Origin: Miltoncostaea sp963703045
GTDB taxonomy: Bacteria; Actinomycetota; Thermoleophilia; Miltoncostaeales; Miltoncostaeaceae
Assembly: GCA_963703045.1 (NCBI GenBank)
Contig: OY969782.1
Coordinates: 124,001-188,000, forward strand
Direction: 5' to 3'
Length of the DNA: 64,000 nt
Under the pieces are notes generated by a model. The model made no database searches. It was given only the letters and a program-made list of their open reading frames with translations, and was not told the DNA's origin. The position numbers and the translations under genes are program-made. Each line of letters starts with the position of its first letter. The first letter of the stretch is position 1. Shown piece by piece: positions 35,708-42,496 of this stretch.

Positions 35708-36516
35708 AGGGATTGATCGGCGTGGACATCGGCGGCAGCGGCATCAAGGCCGGGATCGTCGACGCCCGCCGCGGCACCCTGATCGGTGAGCGGGTGCGCG
35801 TGAGCACGCCCCAGCCGGCCGTCGTCGCGGACGTCCTCTCGGCCACGGCCGAGGTGGTGCGCTCGCTGGCGCGCGACTCGGGTCCGATCGGCATCGGCTT
35901 CCCCGGCGCGATCGTCGGCGGGCGCGTGATGACGACGGCGAACGTCGACGACGGCTGGCTCGGGCAGCCGGCCGCCGAGCTCTTCAGCGAGGCCGTCGGG
36001 CGGCCGTGCGTCGTGCTCAACGACGCGGACGCGGCCGGGGTCGCCGAGATGCGCTTCGGCGCGGGACGCGGCGTGCCCGGGGTCGTGCTGCTGCTGACGC
36101 TCGGCACCGGCATCGGCTCGGCGCTGTTCCTCGACGGCGAGCTCGTGCCCAACACCGAGCTCGGCCACATCGAGATCCGCGGCAAGGACGCCGAGCTGCG
36201 GGCGTCGGCCGGGGCCCGCGAGCGCAACGACCTCTCCTACGCCAAGTGGGCGCCCCTGCTCGACGAGTACCTGCACCGCATCGACCAGTTGATCTGGCCC
36301 GACCTGATCATCCTCGGCGGGGGCATCTCCAAGCGCGCCGACAAGTTCATGCACCGCCTGAACGCCCGCCCGCCGGTGCTGCCGGCGACACTCCGCAACG
36401 AGGCCGGCATCGTCGGCGCGGCCATGCGCGCGCGGTCGGTGCTGGTGGCTCCCCGGACCCCCCCGTCTACTGCACGCGGGACGGCGGCGAGTACCCGGGG
36501 AGCACCTGGACGGTGA
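35704..36516 (+). CDS. ppgK: Polyphosphate glucokinase
   Basis: ROK-type sugar kinase phosphorylating glucose with polyphosphate or ATP. The 270 residues have the phosphate loop GVDIGGSGIKAGIVD, GIGFPGAI, the catalytic Asp region VLNDADAAGVAEMRFGAG, and LTLGTGIGSALFLDGELVPNTELGH, where NTELGH is characteristic of PPGK. The core ends near GIVGAAMRAR. The last ~25 residues run into the end of the convergent gene (50-bp overlap) and look low-complexity. Confidence 0.9.
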   Translation: MKGLIGVDIGGSGIKAGIVDARRGTLIGERVRVSTPQPAVVADVLSATAEVVRSLARDSGPIGIGFPGAIVGGRVMTTANVDDGWLGQPAAELFSEAVGRPCVVLNDADAAGVAEMRFGAGRGVPGVVLLLTLGTGIGSALFLDGELVPNTELGHIEIRGKDAELRASAGARERNDLSYAKWAPLLDEYLHRIDQLIWPDLIILGGGISKRADKFMHRLNARPPVLPATLRNEAGIVGAAMRARSVLVAPRTPPSTARGTAASTRGAPGR

Positions 36517-37609
36517 CCGTCCCGACGCCCGGCAGGCCGAGGGCGGCCGCCGCGGCCTGGGAGAGGTCGAGGTCGCGCCCGCGCACGTAGGGGCCGCGGT
36601 CGTTGACCCGCACCGTCACGGTCCTGCCGCCGTACGCGATGCGCAGGAGGGTGCCGAGTCGCAACGTGCGTGAGGCGGCGCTGAACGCCGTGGGATCGTA
36701 CGGCTCGCCGCTCGCGGTGCGGGCGCGGGTGAACCCGGGGCCGTACCAGCCCGCGACGGCCGTGAACGTCGGCAGGCGGCTCGGGAGCACCGACCGACCG
36801 GCGGGTCCCACGACGCCGATCCCCGGGTACGCGCGCGTGCTGTCCGGGCCGGGGGCGGCCGGCTCGGTGTCCACGGCCTCACCCGACGCCGCGTCGCGCG
36901 GGGCCTCTCCGGGCAGTCCGCGGGCGGCGATCAGGTCGGCGGGCAGTCCGCGCGCCGGCGTGCGGGAGGCGCCGGCCTCGCCGGCCGGGGGGCCCGCGAC
37001 CGGGAGGCCCGATCCCGTCGTCAGCCCGCCGAGGGAGGGCAGCGCGGCGGACGCGGCCGCGGCCCGCCGGCGACCCCGCTCCTCCGACTCGGCGGTGCGA
37101 AGGCGCGAGTCGGCGACCTCGAGGCGGGTGCCGAGCGCGGCGCGCTCGGCGACGAGGGAGTCCTTGCTGCGCCGCACCTCGGCCTCGGCCGTGCGCAGCT
37201 CCGCCGTGGACATCCGATAGCTCTCGACGAGCGTGCGGTCGGACCGGCCGAGCGCCGTCAGCAGGTCGATGCGCGCCTGGGCCTCGTCGAGGTCGCCGCC
37301 GGTGAGGATCTCGATGACCGGGCTGGGCTCCGGGCTCACGTAGATCGCACGCAGGCGCCGCTGGAACCCGGCGAGGGCGGCCCGGTGGCGGGCACGCGCC
37401 TGGTCGAGTCGCGCGCGGTCGGTCGCGAGCGCGCCCTGCTCGTCGGTGATGCGCTGGGCGAGGACGGCGTCGCGGGCCGCCAGGGCGTCGCGCGCGGCGC
37501 GCAGCTCGTCGACCTCGGCCGCCACCCCGGCGGATGGCGCCCAGGCGAGCGCCGCGACGGCGACGACGGCCGCGCGGAGCAGCAGGCGGCGGCGGGGGAG
37601 GGGGCGCAC
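36467..37609 (-). CDS. Secreted coiled-coil protein with RlpA-like double-psi beta-barrel
   Basis: 380 residues. An N-terminal signal peptide (RRRLLLRAAVVAVAALAWAPSAGVAA) leads into a coiled coil (about 31-200: RAARDALAARDAVLAQRI, RSKDSLVAERAALGTRLEVADSRL) of the kind seen in PcsB, RipC and CwlO. A Pro/Ala/Gly linker follows, then an RlpA-like barrel at about 285-375 with AGWYGPGFTRARTASGEPYDP, TLRLGTLLRI, VRVNDRGPY and RDLDLSQAAAAALGL. The acidic residues of the RlpA fold are present. It likely acts on or binds the cell wall, perhaps recruited by FtsEX-like partners. Confidence 0.8.
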   Translation of the reverse strand: MRPLPRRRLLLRAAVVAVAALAWAPSAGVAAEVDELRAARDALAARDAVLAQRITDEQGALATDRARLDQARARHRAALAGFQRRLRAIYVSPEPSPVIEILTGGDLDEAQARIDLLTALGRSDRTLVESYRMSTAELRTAEAEVRRSKDSLVAERAALGTRLEVADSRLRTAESEERGRRRAAAASAALPSLGGLTTGSGLPVAGPPAGEAGASRTPARGLPADLIAARGLPGEAPRDAASGEAVDTEPAAPGPDSTRAYPGIGVVGPAGRSVLPSRLPTFTAVAGWYGPGFTRARTASGEPYDPTAFSAASRTLRLGTLLRIAYGGRTVTVRVNDRGPYVRGRDLDLSQAAAAALGLPGVGTVTVQVLPGYSPPSRVQ

Positions 37610-37675
37610 CCCCCCGGTATCGGTCGGTGCGGGCGTCGTCTGGACCGTCGCGACACCCGGCCGCGACCGTCCCGG

Positions 37676-39166
37676 TCAGGCGTGGAGGTAGGAGCGCTCC
37701 AGGTGGGCGATGAGGGCGTCGGGCCCGAGCTCGACGCCGGTGGCGGCGCGCATCAGCTCGTCGGTCGGCAGGCGGGCGCCGTGGCGGTGGACGCGCTCGC
37801 GCATGAAGCCGAGGATCGCGCCGAACTCGCCCGCCCCGATGGCGCGGTCGATGCCCCCGAGCTCGCGGTCGGCCGCCTCGGCGAGCTGGGCCGCGTACAG
37901 GTTGCCGAGGGTGTAGGTGGGGAAGTAGCCGAAGAGGCCGTCGGCCCAGTGGATGTCCTGCATCGCGCCCAGGGCGGTGGTGGGCGGGCGGACGCCCAGC
38001 ATCTCCTGCATTCCGTCGGCGAAGGCCCCGGGCAGGTCGGCGACCGACAGGTCGCCGCGCATCATCGCGAGCTCGAGGCCGAACCTGAGCGCGATGTGCA
38101 GGTTGTACGTGACCTCGTCGGCCTCGACCCGGATGAGCGAGGGTCGCACGACCTGGCCGGCGTCGTGCAGCAGGGCGGCGTCGACCCCGCTCATGGCCCG
38201 GGGGAAGATGCGCCGCATGGCCGGCTCGATGTGCTCCCAGAAGGCGGGACTGCGCCCGATCTGGTTCTCGTAGAAGCGCGACTGCGACTCGTGCGCGCCC
38301 AGCGACGGGGAGTCGTGGACCGGGGTGCGGTCGGCCTCGGCGGGGAACCCCTGCTCGTAGAGGGCGTGGCCGACCTCGTGCATGACCGCGCTGAGGCCGC
38401 TGATCGGGTTGTCGAGCTCCAGGCGGGTGGTGAAGCGCACATCGCCCCGGTGCGGTGAGCCCGTGAAGGGGTGGGCCGACCGCGTGATGACCCCGGCGGA
38501 CATGTCGAAGCCCACCATCTCGGCGACCTCGCGGGCGAGCCGCATCTGCCCGTCGAGATCCCATTCGTGGGCCGGCAGCGTGCGCGCGGGGCGCGCCGAC
38601 GCCTCGGCGACGAGCGGCGCGAGCCTCGTGCGCAGCCCCGCGAAGACCGGCTCGAGGTCGGCGGCGCGTGCCCCGGGCTCGAACTCGTCGAGCAGCGAGT
38701 CGTAGGGCTCGTCGCCGATGCCGATGGCCTCGGCCTCGCGGCGCTTGAGGGCCAGCACGGCGGCGAGGGGCCCCGCGTAGGCGTCGAAGTCGTCGGTGGC
38801 GCGGGCCTCGGCCCAGGCGCTCACGCTGCGCGACGACGCCTCGCTGATCTCGCGCACGAGTTCCTCGGGCACGCGCAGGGCGCGGTCGCGGGCCCTCATG
38901 GCCAGGCGCACCGCCGCGCGGGTGTCGCCGTCGAGGTCGTCGCGGGCCGACAGCGCGTCGAGCGCCTCCCCGGCATCGGGGCGGATCAGCTCGCGATGGT
39001 GCAGCGCGGCAAGCGTGCCCATCTGCACGGCGCGGCCCTCGGCGCCGGCCGGCGGCATGAGCGTCTCGCGGTCCCAGCCCATCAGCCCGGCCGCGCCCGC
39101 GAGATCGGCGAGCGTGCCCATCCAGTCGCGGACGAGCGCGAGACCGGATGGCGACGACCGCTGCAC
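37676..39166 (-). CDS. M32 family metallocarboxypeptidase
   Basis: Carboxypeptidase Taq-type zinc enzyme of 496 residues, almost entirely helical. Key segments: DLAGAAGLMGWDRETLMPPAG, FDMSAGVITRSAHPFTGS, DVRFTTRL, the zinc site VMHEVGHALYEQGFP, LGAHESQSRFYENQIGRSPAFW, EADEVTYNLHIALRFGLE and the C-terminal IHWADGLFGYFPTYTLGNLYAAQL (read in parts). GTG 39166 (VQRSSPSGL) is chosen: TATCAT lies 7 nt upstream, and a longer frame to 39229 would run through the divergent promoter and into the divergent coding sequence. Confidence 0.92.
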   Translation of the reverse strand: MQRSSPSGLALVRDWMGTLADLAGAAGLMGWDRETLMPPAGAEGRAVQMGTLAALHHRELIRPDAGEALDALSARDDLDGDTRAAVRLAMRARDRALRVPEELVREISEASSRSVSAWAEARATDDFDAYAGPLAAVLALKRREAEAIGIGDEPYDSLLDEFEPGARAADLEPVFAGLRTRLAPLVAEASARPARTLPAHEWDLDGQMRLAREVAEMVGFDMSAGVITRSAHPFTGSPHRGDVRFTTRLELDNPISGLSAVMHEVGHALYEQGFPAEADRTPVHDSPSLGAHESQSRFYENQIGRSPAFWEHIEPAMRRIFPRAMSGVDAALLHDAGQVVRPSLIRVEADEVTYNLHIALRFGLELAMMRGDLSVADLPGAFADGMQEMLGVRPPTTALGAMQDIHWADGLFGYFPTYTLGNLYAAQLAEAADRELGGIDRAIGAGEFGAILGFMRERVHRHGARLPTDELMRAATGVELGPDALIAHLERSYLHA

Positions 39167-39173
39167 GGGCGGG

Positions 39174-39179
39174 ATGATA
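39174..39179 (-). promoter_or_regulatory. -10 element TATCAT for leaderless M32 gene
   Basis: On the minus strand TATCAT is followed by 7 nt and GTG 39166. It is one half of a 53-bp divergent promoter space. Confidence 0.6.
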
Positions 39180-39207
39180 GTCGGCGGGGCGCGGCCGGGA
39201 CGAGCGG

Positions 39208-39213
39208 TATCCT
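39208..39213 (+). promoter_or_regulatory. -10 element TATCCT for leaderless start at 39220
   Basis: TATCCT, six C residues, then GTG 39220. It is the other half of the divergent promoter space. Confidence 0.6.
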
Positions 39214-39219
39214 CCCCCC

Positions 39220-39459
39220 GTGAGCCCACCGCCCCGCCGACCCCCGCCGCCCTGGCTGCTGCGGTGGGAGGGTCTCCACGTGGGCGTGCAGGTGGGCATC
39301 GCCGCGCCGGTCCTGATCGCCGTGCTCTTCGTGGTCCACGTGACGCTGCTGAACCAGCCGATCGGCCGGGGCCTGTCCTACGGCGTCTTCTGGGGCGTCC
39401 TGGCCACCGCCGCCGTGGTCGGCGCGAGCCGCTCCGAGAAGGCGCGCCGGGGACGCTGA
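39220..39459 (+). CDS. Small two-helix membrane protein, unknown function
   Basis: Not recognised. The 79-residue protein has a Pro/Arg-rich start (SPPPRRPPPPW), two hydrophobic helices (about 23-43 and 53-68) and a basic tail SRSEKARRGR. A precise leaderless promoter and a perfect terminator hairpin 9 bp after the stop support a real monocistronic gene. Confidence 0.65.
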   Translation: MSPPPRRPPPPWLLRWEGLHVGVQVGIAAPVLIAVLFVVHVTLLNQPIGRGLSYGVFWGVLATAAVVGASRSEKARRGR

Positions 39460-39467
39460 CGCGGCCG

Positions 39468-39494
39468 GGGGAGGGGGCGCGACGCCCCCTCCCC
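39468..39494. terminator. Bidirectional terminator, perfect 12-bp stem
   Basis: GGGGAGGGGGCG (39468-39479), loop CGA, CGCCCCCTCCCC (39483-39494). It sits exactly between the convergent genes ending at 39459 and 39510, so it can serve both strands. No T-tract follows. Confidence 0.8.
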
Positions 39495-39509
39495 GCGGGC
39501 GCGGGTCGA

Positions 39510-40427
39510 TCAGCCCGTCGCGGCCTTCTGGAACTCGGTGATCGTGGACGTCACCTCGGGCACGAGGGCCTGGACGGCCGCGAGGTCGCCCTCGTCGGCG
39601 GCGTCGAGGAAGCGGCGCAGCACGTCGCTGACGGCCGGGCCGGTGCGGACGAGGCCGGAGCGCTGCCGCTCGAGCTCGGCGGTCTCGAGGGTGTAGCCGT
39701 CGAGCTCGGCGATGGCCGAGTCGAACTCGTCGAGCGACTGCTGGGCCGAGGGGATCTTCGAGCGCAGGTCCTCGAGCCCGGTCGAGTTCTGCAGCAGCGT
39801 CCCGAACTCCTGGAGGGCGCCGGCCGCCTGCTGCACGTCGGCCACGTAGGCCGCGGTGTCGCCGGTGCCGGTGGACGAGTCGGTGGTGTCGGCCGCGGGC
39901 GATGTCGTGGTGGGCACGACGGGGGCCGTCGCGGTGCTCTCGGTCGTGGACGAGCTCGAGTCGTCGCCGCAGACGGTGAGCCCGAGCTCCTCGGCCTTGG
40001 CGTCGGCCTGGTCGCCGAGCGACGAGATCTCGCTGTCGACCTCGGCGATGACGGCCTCGGGGTCCTCGCCTGCCTCGATGCGGTCGGCCGCGGCCGTGAC
40101 GGCCGTGATCTGCTGCTCGAGCAGGCCGAGCGCCGCGTCGGCGTCCGACTTCAGCTCGTCCGGGGCCTCGAGGTCGCGCAGCTTGTCGAGCTGGGCCTGC
40201 TGGATCGGCAGACCGGCGCGCAGGAACGTGAGGAGCTGGTCGGGCGCGGTGGGCTCGGCGAGGGCGTCGACCTGACGGTCGGTGTCGGCGCACACGGCGT
40301 CGGCCTGCGAGCGCCACTCGGCGGCGCTCAGGGCGCTGGAGTCACCACCTCCACAGCCGGCGATCAGCGCGACCGTCGCTCCGAGGGTGGCGATGCCGGC
40401 GAGTGTCCGGCGGCGGGGGAGGGGCAT
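39510..40427 (-). CDS. Lipoprotein with two helical domains
   Basis: The 305-residue protein starts with a lipoprotein signal (LPRRRTLAGIATLGATVALIAGC, lipobox LIAGC, modified Cys at about 25). Two helical domains follow, split by a Ser/Thr-rich linker at about 155-190 (DDSSSSTTESTATA). The N-domain contains Cys residues in DAVCADTD and LTVCGDD that could form a disulfide. Function unknown; this layout is common among actinobacterial surface lipoproteins. A conventional leader with AAGGAG is present. Confidence 0.75.
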   Translation of the reverse strand: MPLPRRRTLAGIATLGATVALIAGCGGGDSSALSAAEWRSQADAVCADTDRQVDALAEPTAPDQLLTFLRAGLPIQQAQLDKLRDLEAPDELKSDADAALGLLEQQITAVTAAADRIEAGEDPEAVIAEVDSEISSLGDQADAKAEELGLTVCGDDSSSSTTESTATAPVVPTTTSPAADTTDSSTGTGDTAAYVADVQQAAGALQEFGTLLQNSTGLEDLRSKIPSAQQSLDEFDSAIAELDGYTLETAELERQRSGLVRTGPAVSDVLRRFLDAADEGDLAAVQALVPEVTSTITEFQKAATG

Positions 40428-40567
40428 TCCGATACTCCTTCAGGGATGAGGACGGCGGCACCCTATCCGCGGCGTGCGGGCGTGGCGATCCCCCGTCCGG
40501 GGGGGCTCGGCCCACGACGGTCGAGGCCACCGGAGCGCCGGGCGGCGCCGGCCGGCGAGGCGGAGTC

Positions 40568-40573
40568 TAGAAT
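40568..40573 (+). promoter_or_regulatory. -10 element TAGAAT for ferritin gene
   Basis: TAGAAT lies 27 nt before the GTG at 40601. AAGGGAG precedes the start, so this gene has a normal leader. No consensus -35 or iron-box was recognised. Confidence 0.5.
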
Positions 40574-40600
40574 CGCCGGAGTCCGACAAGGGAGTCCGCC

Positions 40601-41098
40601 GTGCCCGTCGAGAAGACCGTCGTCGATGCCCTCAACGCGCAGATGGGGCAGGAGCTGGAGGCGCACCTCCAGTACCTGTCGATCTCGAGCTGGTTCGACG
40701 CCGAGGGCCTGCCGGAGCTGACCCGCTTCTTCGCCGAGCAGGCCGCGGAGGAGCACGCCCACGCGATGAAGTTCCTCACCTACGTGCAGGATGTCGGCGG
40801 GCCGGTGGCCATCCCGGCCCTGGCGGCGCCCAAGCCGCAGTTCGAGAGCGCCGAGGAGGCGGTCGCGGCGAGCCTCGAATGGGAGCAGGCCGTCACGGCC
40901 AGCATCGACCGCCTCGTCGACCTGGCGATCGAGACGCGCGACCACGCCACCCAGGCGTTCCTGCAGTGGTTCGTGACCGAGCAGGTCGAGGAGGTGGCGA
41001 CGATGAGCGAGCTGCTGCAGGTCACCCGCCGCGCCGGCGAGGCCCACCTGCTGCTGGTCGAGGACTACGCGGCGCGGTCCCTGCCGTCCGGGGAGTGA
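40601..41098 (+). CDS. Ferritin (FtnA/BfrB type)
   Basis: The 165-residue four-helix protein stores iron in a 24-mer shell. Ferroxidase ligands are seen in MGQELEAHLQYLSISSWFD (Glu), AEQAAEEHAHAMKFLTYV (Glu, His) and WEQAVTASIDRLVDLA / FLQWFVTEQVEEVATM (Glu, Gln). No haem-binding Met of bacterioferritin was identified. The stop overlaps the GNAT start by GTGA, so the two genes may be co-expressed. Confidence 0.92.
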   Translation: MPVEKTVVDALNAQMGQELEAHLQYLSISSWFDAEGLPELTRFFAEQAAEEHAHAMKFLTYVQDVGGPVAIPALAAPKPQFESAEEAVAASLEWEQAVTASIDRLVDLAIETRDHATQAFLQWFVTEQVEEVATMSELLQVTRRAGEAHLLLVEDYAARSLPSGE

Positions 41099-41658
41099 CC
41101 GGCGCCGCCCGGGCCGTGGACGACGCGGCGGACCTCGTGTGCCGCCGCCTGGAGGGGGGCGACTACGCCCGGGCCCGGGCCGTGGTGGACGAGTGGTTCG
41201 GTCATCCCGTCGGCCTGGTCATGCACCGGCTCTTCTTCGAGCAGCTCGGGCCGTCGGGCGTGTGGATGGAGGAGCCCGACGGCGTGCCGGCCGGCTTCCT
41301 GCTCGGCCTGGTCAGCGAGGCCGAGCCGGACCTCGCCTACGTCCACATGCACGTCGTGGCCCCCGCGTGGCGCGGGCGCGGGGCGGGTGAGCGCCTCTAT
41401 GCCGAGTTCTGCGACAGGGCCCACGCCCGGGGCTGCCGGCGCGTGCGCGCCCTCGCCGCGCCCGAGCGGACGGCGTCGCGGCGCTTCCACGAGCGCCTCG
41501 GGTTCGTGGGGACCGACGCGCCCGGATATCTCGGTCCCGGCATCGACCGCACGGTCTACGAGCGTCCGCTGCCGCTGAGGGCGGGCGGCCGGCCGCGGAC
41601 GACGGAGACTCCGCTAGCATCGCGCCGATCCGGTCACCACGCGACCGCAGGGGGCGAG
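41095..41658 (+). CDS. GNAT family N-acetyltransferase, stop codon not found
   Basis: The GNAT fold spans about residues 1-165: LFFEQLGPSGVWMEE, PAGFLLGLVSEAEPDLAYVHMHVVAPAWRGRGAGERLYAEF with the acetyl-CoA loop RGRGAGERL, RVRALAAPERTASRRFHERLGFVG and the end RTVYERPLPL. The frame then runs without a stop through a low-information stretch into the start of the PilZ gene at 41659, in the same frame. A TGA in the next frame at 41578-41580 would fit the natural end, so either a base is wrong or this is a GNAT-PilZ fusion. End coordinate is provisional. Confidence 0.7.
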
Positions 41659-42007
41659 ATGTCCGAGACGACACCGCACGACGACCGCCGCGCTCACCGC
41701 CGCGCCGAGGTCGCGCTGCCCGCGCGCGTCCACGTCGGACGGCGAGATGGTCGGCGCCCAGAGCCTCAACCTGAGCGAGGGCGGCGTGCTGCTGGCGGGG
41801 TCCGACTTCCCGTCGGCCGGTCAGGTGAGGATCGAGATCGAGCTGGCCGAGATGGGCTGGCACGCGCTCGACGCCGAGGTCGTCCGACTCGACGAGGGCT
41901 CGGGCGGGACGCTCGCGGCGCGCTTCGCCGAGGCGGCTACAGAGGGTGGCCGCGATGCCATCCGGGCGTTCTTCGACTCCCGGTTGCAGGGGGCCACCGG
42001 GGACTGA
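41659..42007 (+). CDS. PilZ-domain protein with one-base frameshift
   Basis: The start MSETTPHDDRRAHRRAEVAL has the RRxxR-like c-di-GMP contact, then VHVG. After one extra base near 41736-41740 (GTCGGAC, where GTCGAC would keep the frame) it continues GEMVGAQSLNLSEGGVLLAG, the DxSxGG-type PilZ loop (here NLSEGG), and ends ARFAEAATEGGRDAIRAFF. AGGGGG lies before the ATG, and TAGCAT at about 41614 is a possible -10. Corrected length is about 115 residues. It would bind c-di-GMP if the NLSEGG variant is competent. Confidence 0.7.
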
Positions 42008-42010
42008 TCC

Positions 42011-42289
42011 TCAGGCCTGGGCGTCAACCAGCCCGCCCGACGTCGGAGCGTCGTCCGGGGGGGTGGGCGTGCGCCCCCGCTCCTCGCGGCCGCGCCGGCG
42101 CTCGCGGCCGCGCCGTTCGCCGATGCGCTCGCCCGCCCCCGCCTCCGGGATCCTCTCGGCTCGGGCCCGGTCGGCGCGCACGCCGGCGACCACCACGATC
42201 CCCGCCTCGGCGCCGCGGTGGATGAGGGACTGGGCGACGCGTGTCGCCTCGGGGATTCCGGCGCTGACGACGCCGGGCAGGTGGGGCAT
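42011..42289 (-). CDS. Small Arg/Glu-rich protein, unknown function
   Basis: Not recognised. The 92-residue frame starts MPHLPGVVSAGIPEATRVA, has a hydrophobic GIVVVAGV, then a highly charged RIGERRGRERRRGREERGR stretch and TPTPPDDAPTSGG. GAGGTG lies shortly upstream of ATG 42289. It is convergent with the PilZ gene (3-bp gap). Coding status is uncertain in this GC background, though the neat ends and ribosome site favour it. Confidence 0.4.
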   Translation of the reverse strand: MPHLPGVVSAGIPEATRVAQSLIHRGAEAGIVVVAGVRADRARAERIPEAGAGERIGERRGRERRRGREERGRTPTPPDDAPTSGGLVDAQA

Positions 42290-42496
42290 CGGGGGCACCT
42301 CGTGACGGGGCCTCCCCGGGTGTATCGGCCGCCCGGCCCCGCACCCTGAGCGCCGCGGTGAGACCTGGGGGCGTTATCCCCCGTCGGGGTGATGCCGATA
42401 CCAGTCCTGCACGATGCCCCGCCTCCCACGGATCGGGGGGCGAGCGTCGCGCTGACCCAGATGTGTTGACGAATGGCAAGGAGGCCGGACGTCACG

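Noticed and set aside
37610..37625. GATACC upstream of the RlpA-like gene start as a leaderless -10
   Set aside because: No TANNNT match at the right distance and no Shine-Dalgarno sequence; start signal left undefined.
42466..42471. TTGACG before the subtilase gene as a -35 element
   Set aside because: A -10 at normal spacing would fall almost on the start codon and no TANNNT is there.
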